From Aquimarina sp. Aq107 (GTDB lineage Bacteria > Bacteroidota > Bacteroidia > Flavobacteriales > Flavobacteriaceae): DNA of 64,000 nt. Where the stretch lies: the NCBI RefSeq assembly GCF_943733665.1, contig NZ_OX030782.1, positions 4,822,501 to 4,886,500 of the forward strand, written 5' to 3'. Shown piece after piece: positions 1 through 9,372 of the stretch. Each line of letters begins with the position of its first letter. Within the stretch, counting starts at the first letter, position 1. The notes beneath the pieces were generated by a model that ran no database searches, was not told where the DNA came from, and saw nothing but the letters and a program-made list of their open reading frames with translations. A program made the translations under genes and the position numbers.

Positions 1-3000
1 TTATTTTGTGTATAATTACCATTATTTGCGCTACTATTAGGCACAATTATAGGGTCTGCTGCTCCTAAAGCGGCACTTGAAATGGTGTATTGATATTCAG
101 GTATTCCACCTGTTACACTTATATTAATTCTTCCAAAACCTGTTCCATTATCATCGTTAACACAAGTTGGATCAACTCCGGTAACACTAAATGTAGGGTC
201 AATAGAAGGAACATTTATTGTTTCTGAATACTCACATCCTGGAAAAGTAGTATCAATAGCATACACAGTAACGTCACCAGCAGTAGATATTGGAAAAACA
301 CCTGTCGTATTCGTATAAGGACCTCCAGATGTTAAACTAAATGCAAAATTAGTAGGTACATTTATTACACTAACACTACCATCACTACCACATTCTATTG
401 GGTTCATGGTTAGGTCTGGTTGATAATCGTTCTTAAATACACTAAAATAAAATGGTATGATACACCCACCATCAAACTCTGCAAGAATTCTATAATCGCC
501 TGCTTCAGAAACAGTATAATCCTCTGTGTCTCCACCTGCAACCTCAACCCAATTAGCATCGGTACAATTACCATCTAACAGAGAACAAGGATCATTAGGA
601 TCTAAAACACAAGATCCCGAAGGAGTCAATCGTTGCCAAGAAATATCATCTAAGCTAGAAGGATCAAAATTAGTTTCAAGCAATTGTGTCTGATCACCAC
701 ATAATAAAATTTGTGGTATAGGAACACCACTACAATCTTCAGTAACTATAGTAGTACCATTTACATAATCCAGAACAGGATTGGTAATATCTCTAAAAGC
801 AGTTACTGTAAATTCTTCTGTAAGAGACATACAACTAGGATCAACACCATCAGTATCTTCTTTAAGCACTGTATAAACCCCTGTTTGAGGGTTTGGTACA
901 TTAAAAAAGTTAACCGTAGTTACTACTGGTGTAGCAATACCTGGTCCTGACCAAGTATATTGATTATAACCAGTACCTGCAACCAAAAGTAACTCATCAT
1001 CACAAAAAGTTACATCTAGTTGACACGCGGGAATATTAACAAGTATATTAGAAGCTTCATTTAATTGATCCCCACAAACTCCCAATTGAGAGCTACTCGT
1101 TGTACTTCCAAGTGTTCCTGATTGTAATCCAGTATACGTAGCCGTCGCAGAGTTAGTAATTACGTCAGAACAAGCGTCTCTTAATTCTTCACAACTACTT
1201 ACTAATTGTGCTCTAAATCGTATAAAAATTGGTGCATCCCCCACACCAACTGGTTCATCGTTGGGAGTTTCTACTATACTTGCTGGTATATTAAATTGTA
1301 AAACTCCAGGTGTAATCTCTGTATAGGTAACTCCAGGTGGCAACGTAGCATCAACTACTCCTAGTAAATTTGTATTAGGAGGTAATACATCCGTTATAAT
1401 TACTGTTCCATCAACAAAATCTTCATTACCAATATTTTCTATTTCTAAATCATAAAAAACCTCGTCTCCAAGTTCGACATTATTTCCTGTTATTTCTGTA
1501 GTACCATCTAAATCAAAAACCTTTTTAATAATTCTTAGTTCAGGCTCTATAATAGTAACTGAAAAGGCATTAAAAAATACACTATAACGATCTCGATCAG
1601 TAAATAACTCGAAGGTAGCAGACGTTTGTCCATTACCTACTAAATCTTTTGTAACATTCGGAAGTTCAAAATAATCCATATCAAACCCTTGCGTATTCTC
1701 CGAATTAGGTGTTCGATCTGTGATATAATTACCATCAAAAGATATAGATCCGTTAAAAAAGTTCGTCGTTGGGTTTGCAGATGCATTTCCTTGTCCTAAT
1801 GCAGTAAGTCCTCCCGATGTGTTTACTATTCTTAATTCATCTCCGCCCAAACTAGTATCACCTTCTAATGAAGAAGTACCAAACCTTACATTAACAGGTT
1901 CACTTGCGCCAGTAGGCGTTGTAAAACCACTATAGGTAAACTGTAGTGGAGCCTGACCACTAAAAATCTGAACAAATCCATCACTTGTACTAATAAACTT
2001 TGCTGATTCCTGTTGATCTTCATAAATAGCAACTATAAACCACCCTCCACAGGCACCGTCGCCACCACTGGTAAAACCTTGTGTGGCATTCATGTTAGCC
2101 AAAGTATATGTACCGAAATAATTATCTGGATCTAACAAACTTGTTACGTCCGCATAACAAACATAAGGAAGTTCGTCATTTGCACTATCCCCTAAAGGAT
2201 TGGTAGGAGTATTTCTATATCCATCAAAAACAACACTACTCGCTGTTACATCTACATAAGTACCACCTGGCACTTTGAATTTTACATTTCTAAAATCTGC
2301 AGGACCTTGTTTTCTTGGATCCGTAAGAGGAAGATTGTTAAGCCAGTCATTACCACTGCTTGTTGATAAAGTAGCTAAGACTACGTTAGTTTCTGCTTGT
2401 AATAAAGGTATTAAATCTCCTCCAGTGAAATTTGCATTATTGATATCATCATTTCCTATAGAAACTGATGGAATGTTAATTGCAGTTCCATTTCCTGTCA
2501 TTCTTGGCAGCAACCCCCCATCGTTAACAATCACAACTCCAACAGCTCCAGCACTTTCGGCATTCACTACTTTGTCTCGTAGGGAACAACTTCCTCCATC
2601 TCTAATAACTGCAATATTACCTGCTAACTCAGCAGAGTTTGTAATAGTACCACATCCGTTCACCGGTTGCGCAACCACTAAATATGAAGTTACCGGACTA
2701 AATTCTATATCCGAATTATCATTACTAAACTCTGAATTCCTAGCTGTATACATTTGTGCTAGAGGACCATTGTTGATAATAAATGCTGTACCCGTATTTG
2801 AATTAGAAGATATTTCATTATTCGAAAAATTGATAGGACTATCCTGTCTAGCCATATAATAGTTAGCCGACCAATATAATCCCGCATACACCAATCGACT
2901 ACAGTCTTCTCTTGGTGCAGTTAAACCTGCCTCACTAGAACTAAACGTCGTTGGATCGTTATCCACATCTATAAAAGCAGTAACATAATTTCCATTATTA

Positions 3001-3227
3001 TCATTACCATTGTAATTTCGATTAGGATTGGTAAAAGTAGTACCGTTATCATCTTCAATAACTCCAACAATATCGTTACCGGTCATAACCATGTTTCCTC
3101 TAATATTATTGAATTGAGCTCCTGGTCTTGGAGTAATAGGAACCGATTCTTGCGCACTTATATTACTTATGGTACTGATAATAAATAATATTAACAGTAC
3201 AGCTTTTTTGGGGAATAGTGTTTTCAT
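1..3227 (-). CDS. Giant secreted adhesin with PA domain and SprB-like repeats (partial, N-terminal 1075 aa)
   Basis: An uninterrupted reading frame runs from an ATG at 3225-3227 off the left edge, so the C-terminus is missing. It opens with a signal peptide (MKTLFPKKAVLLILFIISTI, then a cut near SAQ). Residues about 175-275 resemble a protease-associated (PA) domain (GNIAVIRDGGSCSLRDKV, then AGAVGVVIVNDGG). Residues about 560-690 look like a DUF11-type Ig-like repeat (ELRIIKKVFD, DVLPPNTNL). The last 250 visible residues contain Gly/Asp-rich repeats like those of the gliding adhesin SprB (CGSDGSVSVINVP, VTGGIPEYQYTI). Cysteines are frequent, as in exported Bacteroidota proteins. It is the third gene of a minus-strand T9SS cluster, 54 bp after the PorP/SprF fusion gene. 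A type B sorting domain is expected beyond the edge but cannot be seen. Export by T9SS to the surface is inferred. Confidence 0.85.
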   Translation of the reverse strand, partial: MKTLFPKKAVLLILFIISTISNISAQESVPITPRPGAQFNNIRGNMVMTGNDIVGVIEDDNGTTFTNPNRNYNGNDNNGNYVTAFIDVDNDPTTFSSSEAGLTAPREDCSRLVYAGLYWSANYYMARQDSPINFSNNEISSNSNTGTAFIINNGPLAQMYTARNSEFSNDNSDIEFSPVTSYLVVAQPVNGCGTITNSAELAGNIAVIRDGGSCSLRDKVVNAESAGAVGVVIVNDGGLLPRMTGNGTAINIPSVSIGNDDINNANFTGGDLIPLLQAETNVVLATLSTSSGNDWLNNLPLTDPRKQGPADFRNVKFKVPGGTYVDVTASSVVFDGYRNTPTNPLGDSANDELPYVCYADVTSLLDPDNYFGTYTLANMNATQGFTSGGDGACGGWFIVAIYEDQQESAKFISTSDGFVQIFSGQAPLQFTYSGFTTPTGASEPVNVRFGTSSLEGDTSLGGDELRIVNTSGGLTALGQGNASANPTTNFFNGSISFDGNYITDRTPNSENTQGFDMDYFELPNVTKDLVGNGQTSATFELFTDRDRYSVFFNAFSVTIIEPELRIIKKVFDLDGTTEITGNNVELGDEVFYDLEIENIGNEDFVDGTVIITDVLPPNTNLLGVVDATLPPGVTYTEITPGVLQFNIPASIVETPNDEPVGVGDAPIFIRFRAQLVSSCEELRDACSDVITNSATATYTGLQSGTLGSTTSSSQLGVCGDQLNEASNILVNIPACQLDVTFCDDELLLVAGTGYNQYTWSGPGIATPVVTTVNFFNVPNPQTGVYTVLKEDTDGVDPSCMSLTEEFTVTAFRDITNPVLDYVNGTTIVTEDCSGVPIPQILLCGDQTQLLETNFDPSSLDDISWQRLTPSGSCVLDPNDPCSLLDGNCTDANWVEVAGGDTEDYTVSEAGDYRILAEFDGGCIIPFYFSVFKNDYQPDLTMNPIECGSDGSVSVINVPTNFAFSLTSGGPYTNTTGVFPISTAGDVTVYAIDTTFPGCEYSETINVPSIDPTFSVTGVDPTCVNDDNGTGFGRINISVTGGIPEYQYTISSAALGAADPIIVPNSSANNGNYTQN

Positions 3228-3281
3228 AAGCTGCTTTTTATTTGAGTTGTGTTATTCATTCTAATTCTTTTGGGGTGCTAT

Positions 3282-6200
3282 CTATTGTATCTTTAATATA
3301 TATAGATCGCCATTATATGTATTATTAACATTAGAGAACAAGCTCTGCTTTGCACTATCTAATGTGTCAAATCTATCTAAATAAACATATATATAATTAT
3401 CTTTTGGATTCCTGAAAAACTTAGGCTCTAAACCTTGAGACTTCAATCTCTCCATTCCTCTTTCAAAATAATTTTCTCTTTTGAAAATGTTTGTTATTAA
3501 GTAATAACCGTTCTCAATATTATGCCCTCCTATATAGGATAAACTTTCTGTTAAAACGGTATCATCTTTTACTGTATCCTTAATTAATCTTGACTCTTGA
3601 ACCAACCTTTTTAAAGATTCTACTCTACTCTTAGCGATATTTAATATCCACATATCACCAAAATACTTATTACCAATATTATTCAAATAATTCTCTGCTG
3701 CTTCCTCTTTATTAGCATAGTATTTTATAGCAACATATTGATATTGGTTTTCTGGATTTAAGATTACCTGAGAATCGTTAAAACCTAAATCTTTTAACTT
3801 ATTAGTAAAACTATCAGCATAAGTTCCTCCTCTAAACACATTTCCGATCAGATAAAAACCTTCTGGATATCCTGGAATATATTTAGTTGCATATTTAGCT
3901 TCGGGTCTTGTTGCTTCAGCGAACTTTATAAATCTATTTTTAGAAGTAAGTCTCTTAGAGCTTGTAGGATCATTGTTTTTCTTAACCTCTTCAGCTTCAT
4001 CACTCATACTTACTAAAGACTCTAAAAGTTTATTAAACTCTCTCTTATCTAAGTTTTTCGAGGATGTTAATAGAGAATCTCTAGATGCAATTAATTTATC
4101 AGTAATTCTACTACTATTGTCTAATTCCTTTTGTATTTCTTCTAAATCTTCACCTCCATCATTTTCAGCTTCTGCTTCTTGTCTCTGTCTCTCTTCTTCA
4201 GCCAATCTTGCTGCTTCTGCTTCTTGTCTCTGTCTCTCTTCTTCAGCCAATCTTGCTGCTTCTGCTTCCTGTCTCTGTCTCTCTTCTTCAGCCAATCTTG
4301 CAGCTTCTGCTTCCTGTCTCTGTCTCTCTTCTTCAGCCAATCTTGCTGCTTCTGCTTCTTGTCTTAATCTTTCTTCTTCAGCCAATCTTGCAGCTTCTGC
4401 TTCCTGTCTTTGTCTTTCTTCTTCAGCCAATCTTGCTGCTTCTGCTTCTTGTCTTAATCTCTCTTCTTCAGCCAATCTTGCAGCTTCTGCTTCTTGTCTC
4501 TGTCTCTCTTCTTCAGCCAATCTTGCTGCTTCTGCTTCTTGTCTTAATCTCTCTTCTTCAGCTAACCTTGCAGCTTCTGCTTCTTGTCTCTGTCTCTCTT
4601 CTTCAGCCAATCTTGCTGCTTCTGCTTCTTGTCTTAATCTCTCTTCTTCAGCCAATCTTGCAGCTTCTGCTTCTTGTCTCTGTCTCTCTTCTTCAGCCAA
4701 TCTTGCAGCTTCTGCTTCCTGTCTCTGTCTCTCTTCTTCAGCCAATCTTGCAGCTTCTGCTTCCTGTCTCTGTCTCTCTTCTTCAGCCAATCTTGCAGCT
4801 TCTGCTTCTTGTCTCTGTCTCTCTTCTTCAGCCAATCTTGCTGCTTCTGCTTCTTGTCTTAATCTTTCTTCTTCAGCCAATCTTGCAGCTTCTGCTTCTT
4901 GATCTTTTTGTACAGTAACTTCTCTTTCCAGTGTTTTCTGAGACTCTTCTCTTCTTCTCTGCTCAGCCATCTCCAACTCCAATTTCTTCTGAGCAGCTAA
5001 CCTTTCTTCCTCGGCCTTTTGCTCCGCTATTTCAACCTCTAATCTCTTCTGTGCAGCTAATCTTTCTTCTTCAGCTTTTTGCTCAGCCATTTCAACTTCT
5101 AGTTTCTTCTGAGCAGCTAACCTTTCTTCTTCTTCTCTAGCGGCTTGAGCTTCCGCTTGTTTTCTAGCTTCTTCAGCAGCTATTTCTTGTCTCTCAATCT
5201 CAGCAGCTTGTTCAGCAAGTTTAGTCGCTTCTTCAGCTTTTCTTCTCTCTTCGGCTTCGGCTTCGGCAGCAGCTTCTTGTTGTTCAGCTTCGGCTTCTCT
5301 AGCAGCTTCTTCAGCAGCTATTCTTGCTTCTTCTGCTTGTATTCCTGCAGCTTCTTCAGCTTTTCTTCTCTCTTCAATTTCTAATTCAAGATTTTTCTGA
5401 GCAGCTAATCTTTCTTCTTCAGCTTTTTGCTCTGACATCTCAAGCTCTAACTTCTTTTGAGCGGCTAATTCTTCTGCTTGCTTATTGAGTAATTTTACTT
5501 CTTCTTCTCTTTGTAAAGCTAATTGTCTTGCTTTTCTAGCTTCTTCTTCTTTAGCTTCTTGAATAGATCTCTCTAATCTATTCATTGTTCTTTGTGCTTG
5601 ACTAAGAGAATCTCCTCCTGTTCTTTGTAATTCTCTTATTATTTTATTTTGATCTAAGATCTCTTTCTTAAGTCTTCTAATTTCGGAATCCCTCTGTAAT
5701 GAACTTTTTGAAGAAATATTTCGTCTTTTACTTCTACGTTCTTCTTTAGCAAAATTAAACGCTAGTCCAAACTCGTGCGTAGCTCCGAACTCGGCAGCCG
5801 TAGCATCTCCACCAATACCTGGTTCAACAGTATAACCTATAGAAACCACTTTTGTAATGTTTGCTCCAATCCCTATAGAACCTCCATAAAAACTATTATA
5901 GCCAAGTTGTGCCCATCCGTATTTTGGTATTTCGAATAAGACATTACCTCCATATCTTAAATCCTGTTCACCTGGTTTAGAAGCGTAAACCATTCCACGT
6001 AATTCATTATCAATTCTTCTCCAGTCCAATTCTGTAGTATACATTACATGACCAGAATATTCGAAATTATCAGTTAATAATTCGCTCGCGGTAAGATTAT
6101 AAGTAACTAGATTTCCTACGGATACACCAACATCGAAATTACCATAATTGAAGTTTACTCCAGGGCGTAATAAAAATACGGAGCTATTTTCGTAATTATT

Positions 6201-6662
6201 GATTATGTCGTCATTTACTTGTGCCTCGTCAAGATTACTTTTTAAAGCACTTTGGGAATAACTTAAATTTACCCCAAACGTAAAATTCATATCTCTATTT
6301 AATTCTATATTATATGCATAATTTAATGTAGCACCAAAAAACCTAAATATCCCTACATTCTGTTGAAACAAGCCAACACCTATCCCAGTTTTTTCCTCAA
6401 ATCTAGCAGAGTAATTAAGAAAATATGTCTGAGAATTATCACTAAAACTCGCTCTAGGGTTTCGATTATATATGTTTATTGAATTTTTATTCTCTCTTAC
6501 CAAGGAAAAGGTAGGGTTAAACATAAATCGATTATACTTAAGAGAATTATGTAACGGAATATCTGATGGCAATATACCTGATGTATTAGATGATCCATCT
6601 TGTGCATTCACAAGATGTGAGCAAAAAATTAATGTGGATATATAAAGTATTTTTTTAATCAT
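3282..6662 (-). CDS. PorP/SprF-like outer-membrane protein fused to a long helical repeat and two SPOR-like domains
   Basis: The 1126-aa product has a signal peptide (ending near VNAQ). Residues about 25-305 are a PorP/SprF-type barrel (NRFMFNPTFSLV, GIGVGLFQQNVGIFRFFGATLNY with gaps, SIGYTVEPGIGG, EFGATHEFGLAFNF). PorP/SprF proteins are T9SS components or partners of type B-sorted adhesins and are usually only about 300-350 aa. Here a charged alpha-helical region follows (about 306-870), including 16 copies of a 15-residue unit, EAEAARLAEEERQRQ or its LRQ variant. The C-terminus holds two related domains (about 925-1005 and 1048-1126) with the pattern GYYLITNIF...L...G....I..NP...YIYVY..., like SPOR peptidoglycan-binding repeats. 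The start lies 3 bp after the stop of the upstream type B-sorted gene, so the two are probably co-transcribed. Anchoring of a T9SS partner to the cell wall is inferred. Confidence 0.85.
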   Translation of the reverse strand: MIKKILYISTLIFCSHLVNAQDGSSNTSGILPSDIPLHNSLKYNRFMFNPTFSLVRENKNSINIYNRNPRASFSDNSQTYFLNYSARFEEKTGIGVGLFQQNVGIFRFFGATLNYAYNIELNRDMNFTFGVNLSYSQSALKSNLDEAQVNDDIINNYENSSVFLLRPGVNFNYGNFDVGVSVGNLVTYNLTASELLTDNFEYSGHVMYTTELDWRRIDNELRGMVYASKPGEQDLRYGGNVLFEIPKYGWAQLGYNSFYGGSIGIGANITKVVSIGYTVEPGIGGDATAAEFGATHEFGLAFNFAKEERRSKRRNISSKSSLQRDSEIRRLKKEILDQNKIIRELQRTGGDSLSQAQRTMNRLERSIQEAKEEEARKARQLALQREEEVKLLNKQAEELAAQKKLELEMSEQKAEEERLAAQKNLELEIEERRKAEEAAGIQAEEARIAAEEAAREAEAEQQEAAAEAEAEERRKAEEATKLAEQAAEIERQEIAAEEARKQAEAQAAREEEERLAAQKKLEVEMAEQKAEEERLAAQKRLEVEIAEQKAEEERLAAQKKLELEMAEQRRREESQKTLEREVTVQKDQEAEAARLAEEERLRQEAEAARLAEEERQRQEAEAARLAEEERQRQEAEAARLAEEERQRQEAEAARLAEEERQRQEAEAARLAEEERLRQEAEAARLAEEERQRQEAEAARLAEEERLRQEAEAARLAEEERQRQEAEAARLAEEERLRQEAEAARLAEEERQRQEAEAARLAEEERLRQEAEAARLAEEERQRQEAEAARLAEEERQRQEAEAARLAEEERQRQEAEAARLAEEERQRQEAEAENDGGEDLEEIQKELDNSSRITDKLIASRDSLLTSSKNLDKREFNKLLESLVSMSDEAEEVKKNNDPTSSKRLTSKNRFIKFAEATRPEAKYATKYIPGYPEGFYLIGNVFRGGTYADSFTNKLKDLGFNDSQVILNPENQYQYVAIKYYANKEEAAENYLNNIGNKYFGDMWILNIAKSRVESLKRLVQESRLIKDTVKDDTVLTESLSYIGGHNIENGYYLITNIFKRENYFERGMERLKSQGLEPKFFRNPKDNYIYVYLDRFDTLDSAKQSLFSNVNNTYNGDLYILKIQ
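4170..4901 (-). repeat. 45-bp tandem repeat array, 16 units, inside the PorP/SprF fusion gene
   Basis: Sixteen nearly identical 45-bp units each encode EAEAARLAEEERQRQ or the LRQ variant. In transcript order the variable residue reads L,Q,Q,Q,Q,L,Q,L,Q,L,Q,L,Q,Q,Q,Q. The middle therefore has a 90-bp higher-order period, suggesting growth by duplication of unit pairs. Because 45 is a multiple of three, gain or loss of units keeps the frame. A weaker 60-bp repeat (LAAQKKLEVEMAEQKAEEER and variants, three contiguous copies) adjoins it at about 4950-5130, and similar sequence recurs near 5385-5470. Confidence 0.95.
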
Positions 6663-6665
6663 AAA

Positions 6666-8714
6666 TTATCTCATTACTGTAATTGTCCCCTTTTTAACAA
6701 CTGTACTACTTCTAGAAATTATATAATAATAAATAAGTTCACTTGCTTGAGATGCAGAATCATTAGGCCAATCTGCATTATAACCTCCAGTTTTTTGGAA
6801 ATCTATTTTTCCATTCGATGAGTATATAGTTACTTCTACATCATTTTCGCTAAATGAATTTGGTAAAACCCACGCATCATTTGCGACATTTCCTCCAGGT
6901 GTAATAACATTAGGGATTAATTCCGATAACGCTGCCGGTCCTCCGACCACAGCAATTTGTGTATCTGTAGTACATAAAGAAGTACTTATTCTGGCAAAAT
7001 AATTTCCATCTTCTGTTACGGTTAACGTATTCGTTGTTTCGCCATCTATTAAAACTTCTTCCCCATTTTCAATTACATACCACTCATATGTGAAATTCAC
7101 ATTTAATGGCGCTGTCAACACAACAGACTCTCCAGGTTCTAAAACTGGAGGAGTAATATCCAATACTATATCGCTAGATAAAAAGTCAATAGGTAAATTA
7201 TTAGAGACAGCATCTGGTAAACCTCCTGGTCTAAAAACAGCTCTTAATTCAAAACTTCCTCCGCTATCTGAACGACTAACATCTAACGACAAAGAAGTCT
7301 CACCAGTTGAGACTCCATCATTAAACCATTCGAAATCGAAAAAATTAAATTGTTCCGTTGTCAGTGGAACCCGATCTCCTGTCGAGGTTATTCCCACCAT
7401 TTCGGTCAATGTAATTGTAATTGGATCCTGTTCACAATCAACAACTTCATCTGGCGCTATGACAATATCAAACCTTTCGGCTGATCTTATTATAGTTTCA
7501 GAAAACAACATTGTCATACATGGATCATCCGGAAATAGTGCATCAATCTCTATTCTATAATCCCCAACCCCATTTACTGGTACATCAAAAGTAATTGTTG
7601 GACCTGTTGTAATTCCTTGAATTAAAACATTTGTATCTCGTATCCATCTAAATGTACTTCCGATTGGGGCATCAGTTTCTACAGTTAAAGTTAATATCTG
7701 TGTTGGTAACAATATCAAACCTTCTGGAAGTGGAACTGTTATGCTTGAACCCTCATTAGTAACTGTTACTAAGTCGGTAGTTAGCGTACAATCATCACTT
7801 AATTCTATTCGTAAAGTATACTCTCCACCGAAATCATTATCAGGTAAAATTATATTTGGAGAAATTTCGCCATCTAGTTCTTCACCATCCTTTATCCACT
7901 GATAGTTATATGAAAAATCTATTAAGCTTGCTCTCAATTCTTTGAATTCATCAGGGCAAAATGAAAAATCATCATCCGTTACTATTGTAATATCATCAGG
8001 ATTAATCAATGAAGCATCTACAGCATTCGATCTATTAAGGGGATTGAAAAAATTATTACATAATCCTAGTGGAACTCTTGCTATATATCTTCCTACTTCT
8101 GTAATTATTAAAGATGGGCTATTTTCTCCCGGAATTATCGCTCCATCCTTTAACCATTCCCATTTCAATGTATTAACATCAACATTGTTATCATTTTCAT
8201 CTCTAACTTCAACAGCTATCTCTTTGGCAAATGAAGCTACATTACAAAAAATTATCTCATCTCTACCATTTAATATTATTTCTAAATTATCATCAAAAAA
8301 ATGAAATGCTATTGCATCAGAGATTTCACTTGTTATATCAACCTCTGAAGCCCTTACCCGTAATCTGAAATCATCGCTATTGGCATTAGTAGGTACAGAA
8401 ATATTTGTAAAATCTATATTAGAAGTAGCCGCAGTTCCATTATTTGGACCGGTAACTCTTCCTAATTCTGTTATATCCGATTGATTGGCAAAACTTCCTG
8501 TAGCATCTGAAAGTTCTAAAATAAATTCATTATTGGTTGGTAATGCATTACCAGGTGACAGTTCCGCAGTGAAATCAAAACCATTCGTCAAAGTACCACA
8601 AGCTTGAGGAGCCGAAGTAAGCGATGGCGGACCTATATTACGCTGCGCTTTGGCGACATGGATACCCATTGCCAAAACTATCATGACGATTAAGAGGTTA
8701 AGTCTTTTATTCAT
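6666..8714 (-). CDS. T9SS type B-sorted secreted protein with Ig/PKD-like repeats
   Basis: The product is about 682 aa from the ATG at 8712-8714. This start gives a clean signal peptide (MNKRLNLLIVMIVLAMG, cut near AKAQ), whereas the upstream ATG at 8760 would add 16 residues before it. The middle consists of several beta-sandwich-like repeats that each contain a Y/F-x-W-x-x-D/N-G motif (FEWFNDGVSTGE, YQWIKDGEELDGE, WEWLKDGAIIPGE). The last 85 residues are a gliding-motility-type C-terminal domain (ELIPNVITPGGNVANDAWVL, then YYYIISRSSTVVKKGTITVMR in part), the signal recognised by T9SS for type B substrates. Type B substrates are typically encoded beside a PorP/SprF partner, as here. Its ligand or surface role is unknown. 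Confidence 0.85.
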   Translation of the reverse strand: MNKRLNLLIVMIVLAMGIHVAKAQRNIGPPSLTSAPQACGTLTNGFDFTAELSPGNALPTNNEFILELSDATGSFANQSDITELGRVTGPNNGTAATSNIDFTNISVPTNANSDDFRLRVRASEVDITSEISDAIAFHFFDDNLEIILNGRDEIIFCNVASFAKEIAVEVRDENDNNVDVNTLKWEWLKDGAIIPGENSPSLIITEVGRYIARVPLGLCNNFFNPLNRSNAVDASLINPDDITIVTDDDFSFCPDEFKELRASLIDFSYNYQWIKDGEELDGEISPNIILPDNDFGGEYTLRIELSDDCTLTTDLVTVTNEGSSITVPLPEGLILLPTQILTLTVETDAPIGSTFRWIRDTNVLIQGITTGPTITFDVPVNGVGDYRIEIDALFPDDPCMTMLFSETIIRSAERFDIVIAPDEVVDCEQDPITITLTEMVGITSTGDRVPLTTEQFNFFDFEWFNDGVSTGETSLSLDVSRSDSGGSFELRAVFRPGGLPDAVSNNLPIDFLSSDIVLDITPPVLEPGESVVLTAPLNVNFTYEWYVIENGEEVLIDGETTNTLTVTEDGNYFARISTSLCTTDTQIAVVGGPAALSELIPNVITPGGNVANDAWVLPNSFSENDVEVTIYSSNGKIDFQKTGGYNADWPNDSASQASELIYYYIISRSSTVVKKGTITVMR

Positions 8715-9320
8715 AGCTATCACATCAGTTAAATTTGTGTGAATATATGCAACATTAATCAAGCGATTTGGGGCGCTTGTTGATAATGTTGTTAATATAA
8801 ATATTGTAAAGTCATAAAATTATGAATTAAAAATTTATATCAAACCAATTTTTCGTTTTTTTTTGTAATAATATTCTTACTCTGTTTTGAAGAGTATGAT
8901 TACATCTCTAAAAACATAAAGTATTACTCGTAATTATTAATATTAAATCACTGATAATCATCAGTTTGTAATAAAAAATCATACCAAAAAAATTACCAGA
9001 AAAAACGTGTTTTTCTGTTTTTTACTTACAAAAATCAAAAATTATTTGAATGAAAAAGGGGAAAAAAAAATAATTCTTTGAGGTTGTGTGTTCATTAGAA
9101 ACATCTAAAAAAGGCAGTTTTTGCCGATTAAGTGTACCATTTTTTTTGAATTATTAACCAAATTTAACGTTAATTATTACTCATAGGTCCGTCCTAAATA
9201 TTACAAAAAGTACGTAGAGGAAAAAGTTATTATTTTTTTATATAAATATCATCTAAAAATGACATAATTATGATGAAAAAAACTTTTAAATATAGGGAAA
9301 ATTCCCTAAAAAATTGCATA
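8715..9320. other. 606-bp AT-rich intergenic region
   Basis: No reading frame resembling a gene was found on either strand. It presumably holds the promoter of the T9SS cluster that starts at 8714. Two short inverted repeats are visible: ACTGAT-N4-ATCAGT at 8950-8965 and CAGAAAAA-N5-TTTTTCTG at 8997-9017. Neither sits where a terminator would be expected, so their role is unclear. Confidence 0.5.
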
Positions 9321-9352
9321 AAAAAACCCCGAAAACACTCCCGAGGTTTTTT
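9321..9352 (-). terminator. Hairpin terminator after the OmpH-like gene
   Basis: An 11-bp stem (9321-9331 with 9342-9352) has one G-U wobble when read on the minus strand. It is flanked by A and T runs and lies 20 bp past the stop of the OmpH-like gene. Confidence 0.75.
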
Positions 9353-9372
9353 ACACTTTAAAAATCTAAATA

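Noticed and set aside
2275..2859. 194-aa plus-strand frame in the left-edge region
   Set aside because: It is antisense to the giant adhesin gene, which is open for 1075 codons on the minus strand with recognisable domains.
4170..4901. Array that could be mistaken for CRISPR
   Set aside because: The 45-bp units are contiguous, in frame and coding, with no unique spacers and no cas genes anywhere in the window.
3973..4902. 309-aa plus-strand open frame rich in Leu/Ser/Cys
   Set aside because: It is the antisense of the 45-bp repeat array; the repeat keeps several frames open. Its sequence is a mirror of the coding units, with no start context or homology.
8997..9017. Inverted repeat CAGAAAAA-N5-TTTTTCTG considered as a terminator
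   Set aside because: No gene ends near it on either strand and the stem is mostly A-T pairs. It was left as an intergenic note.
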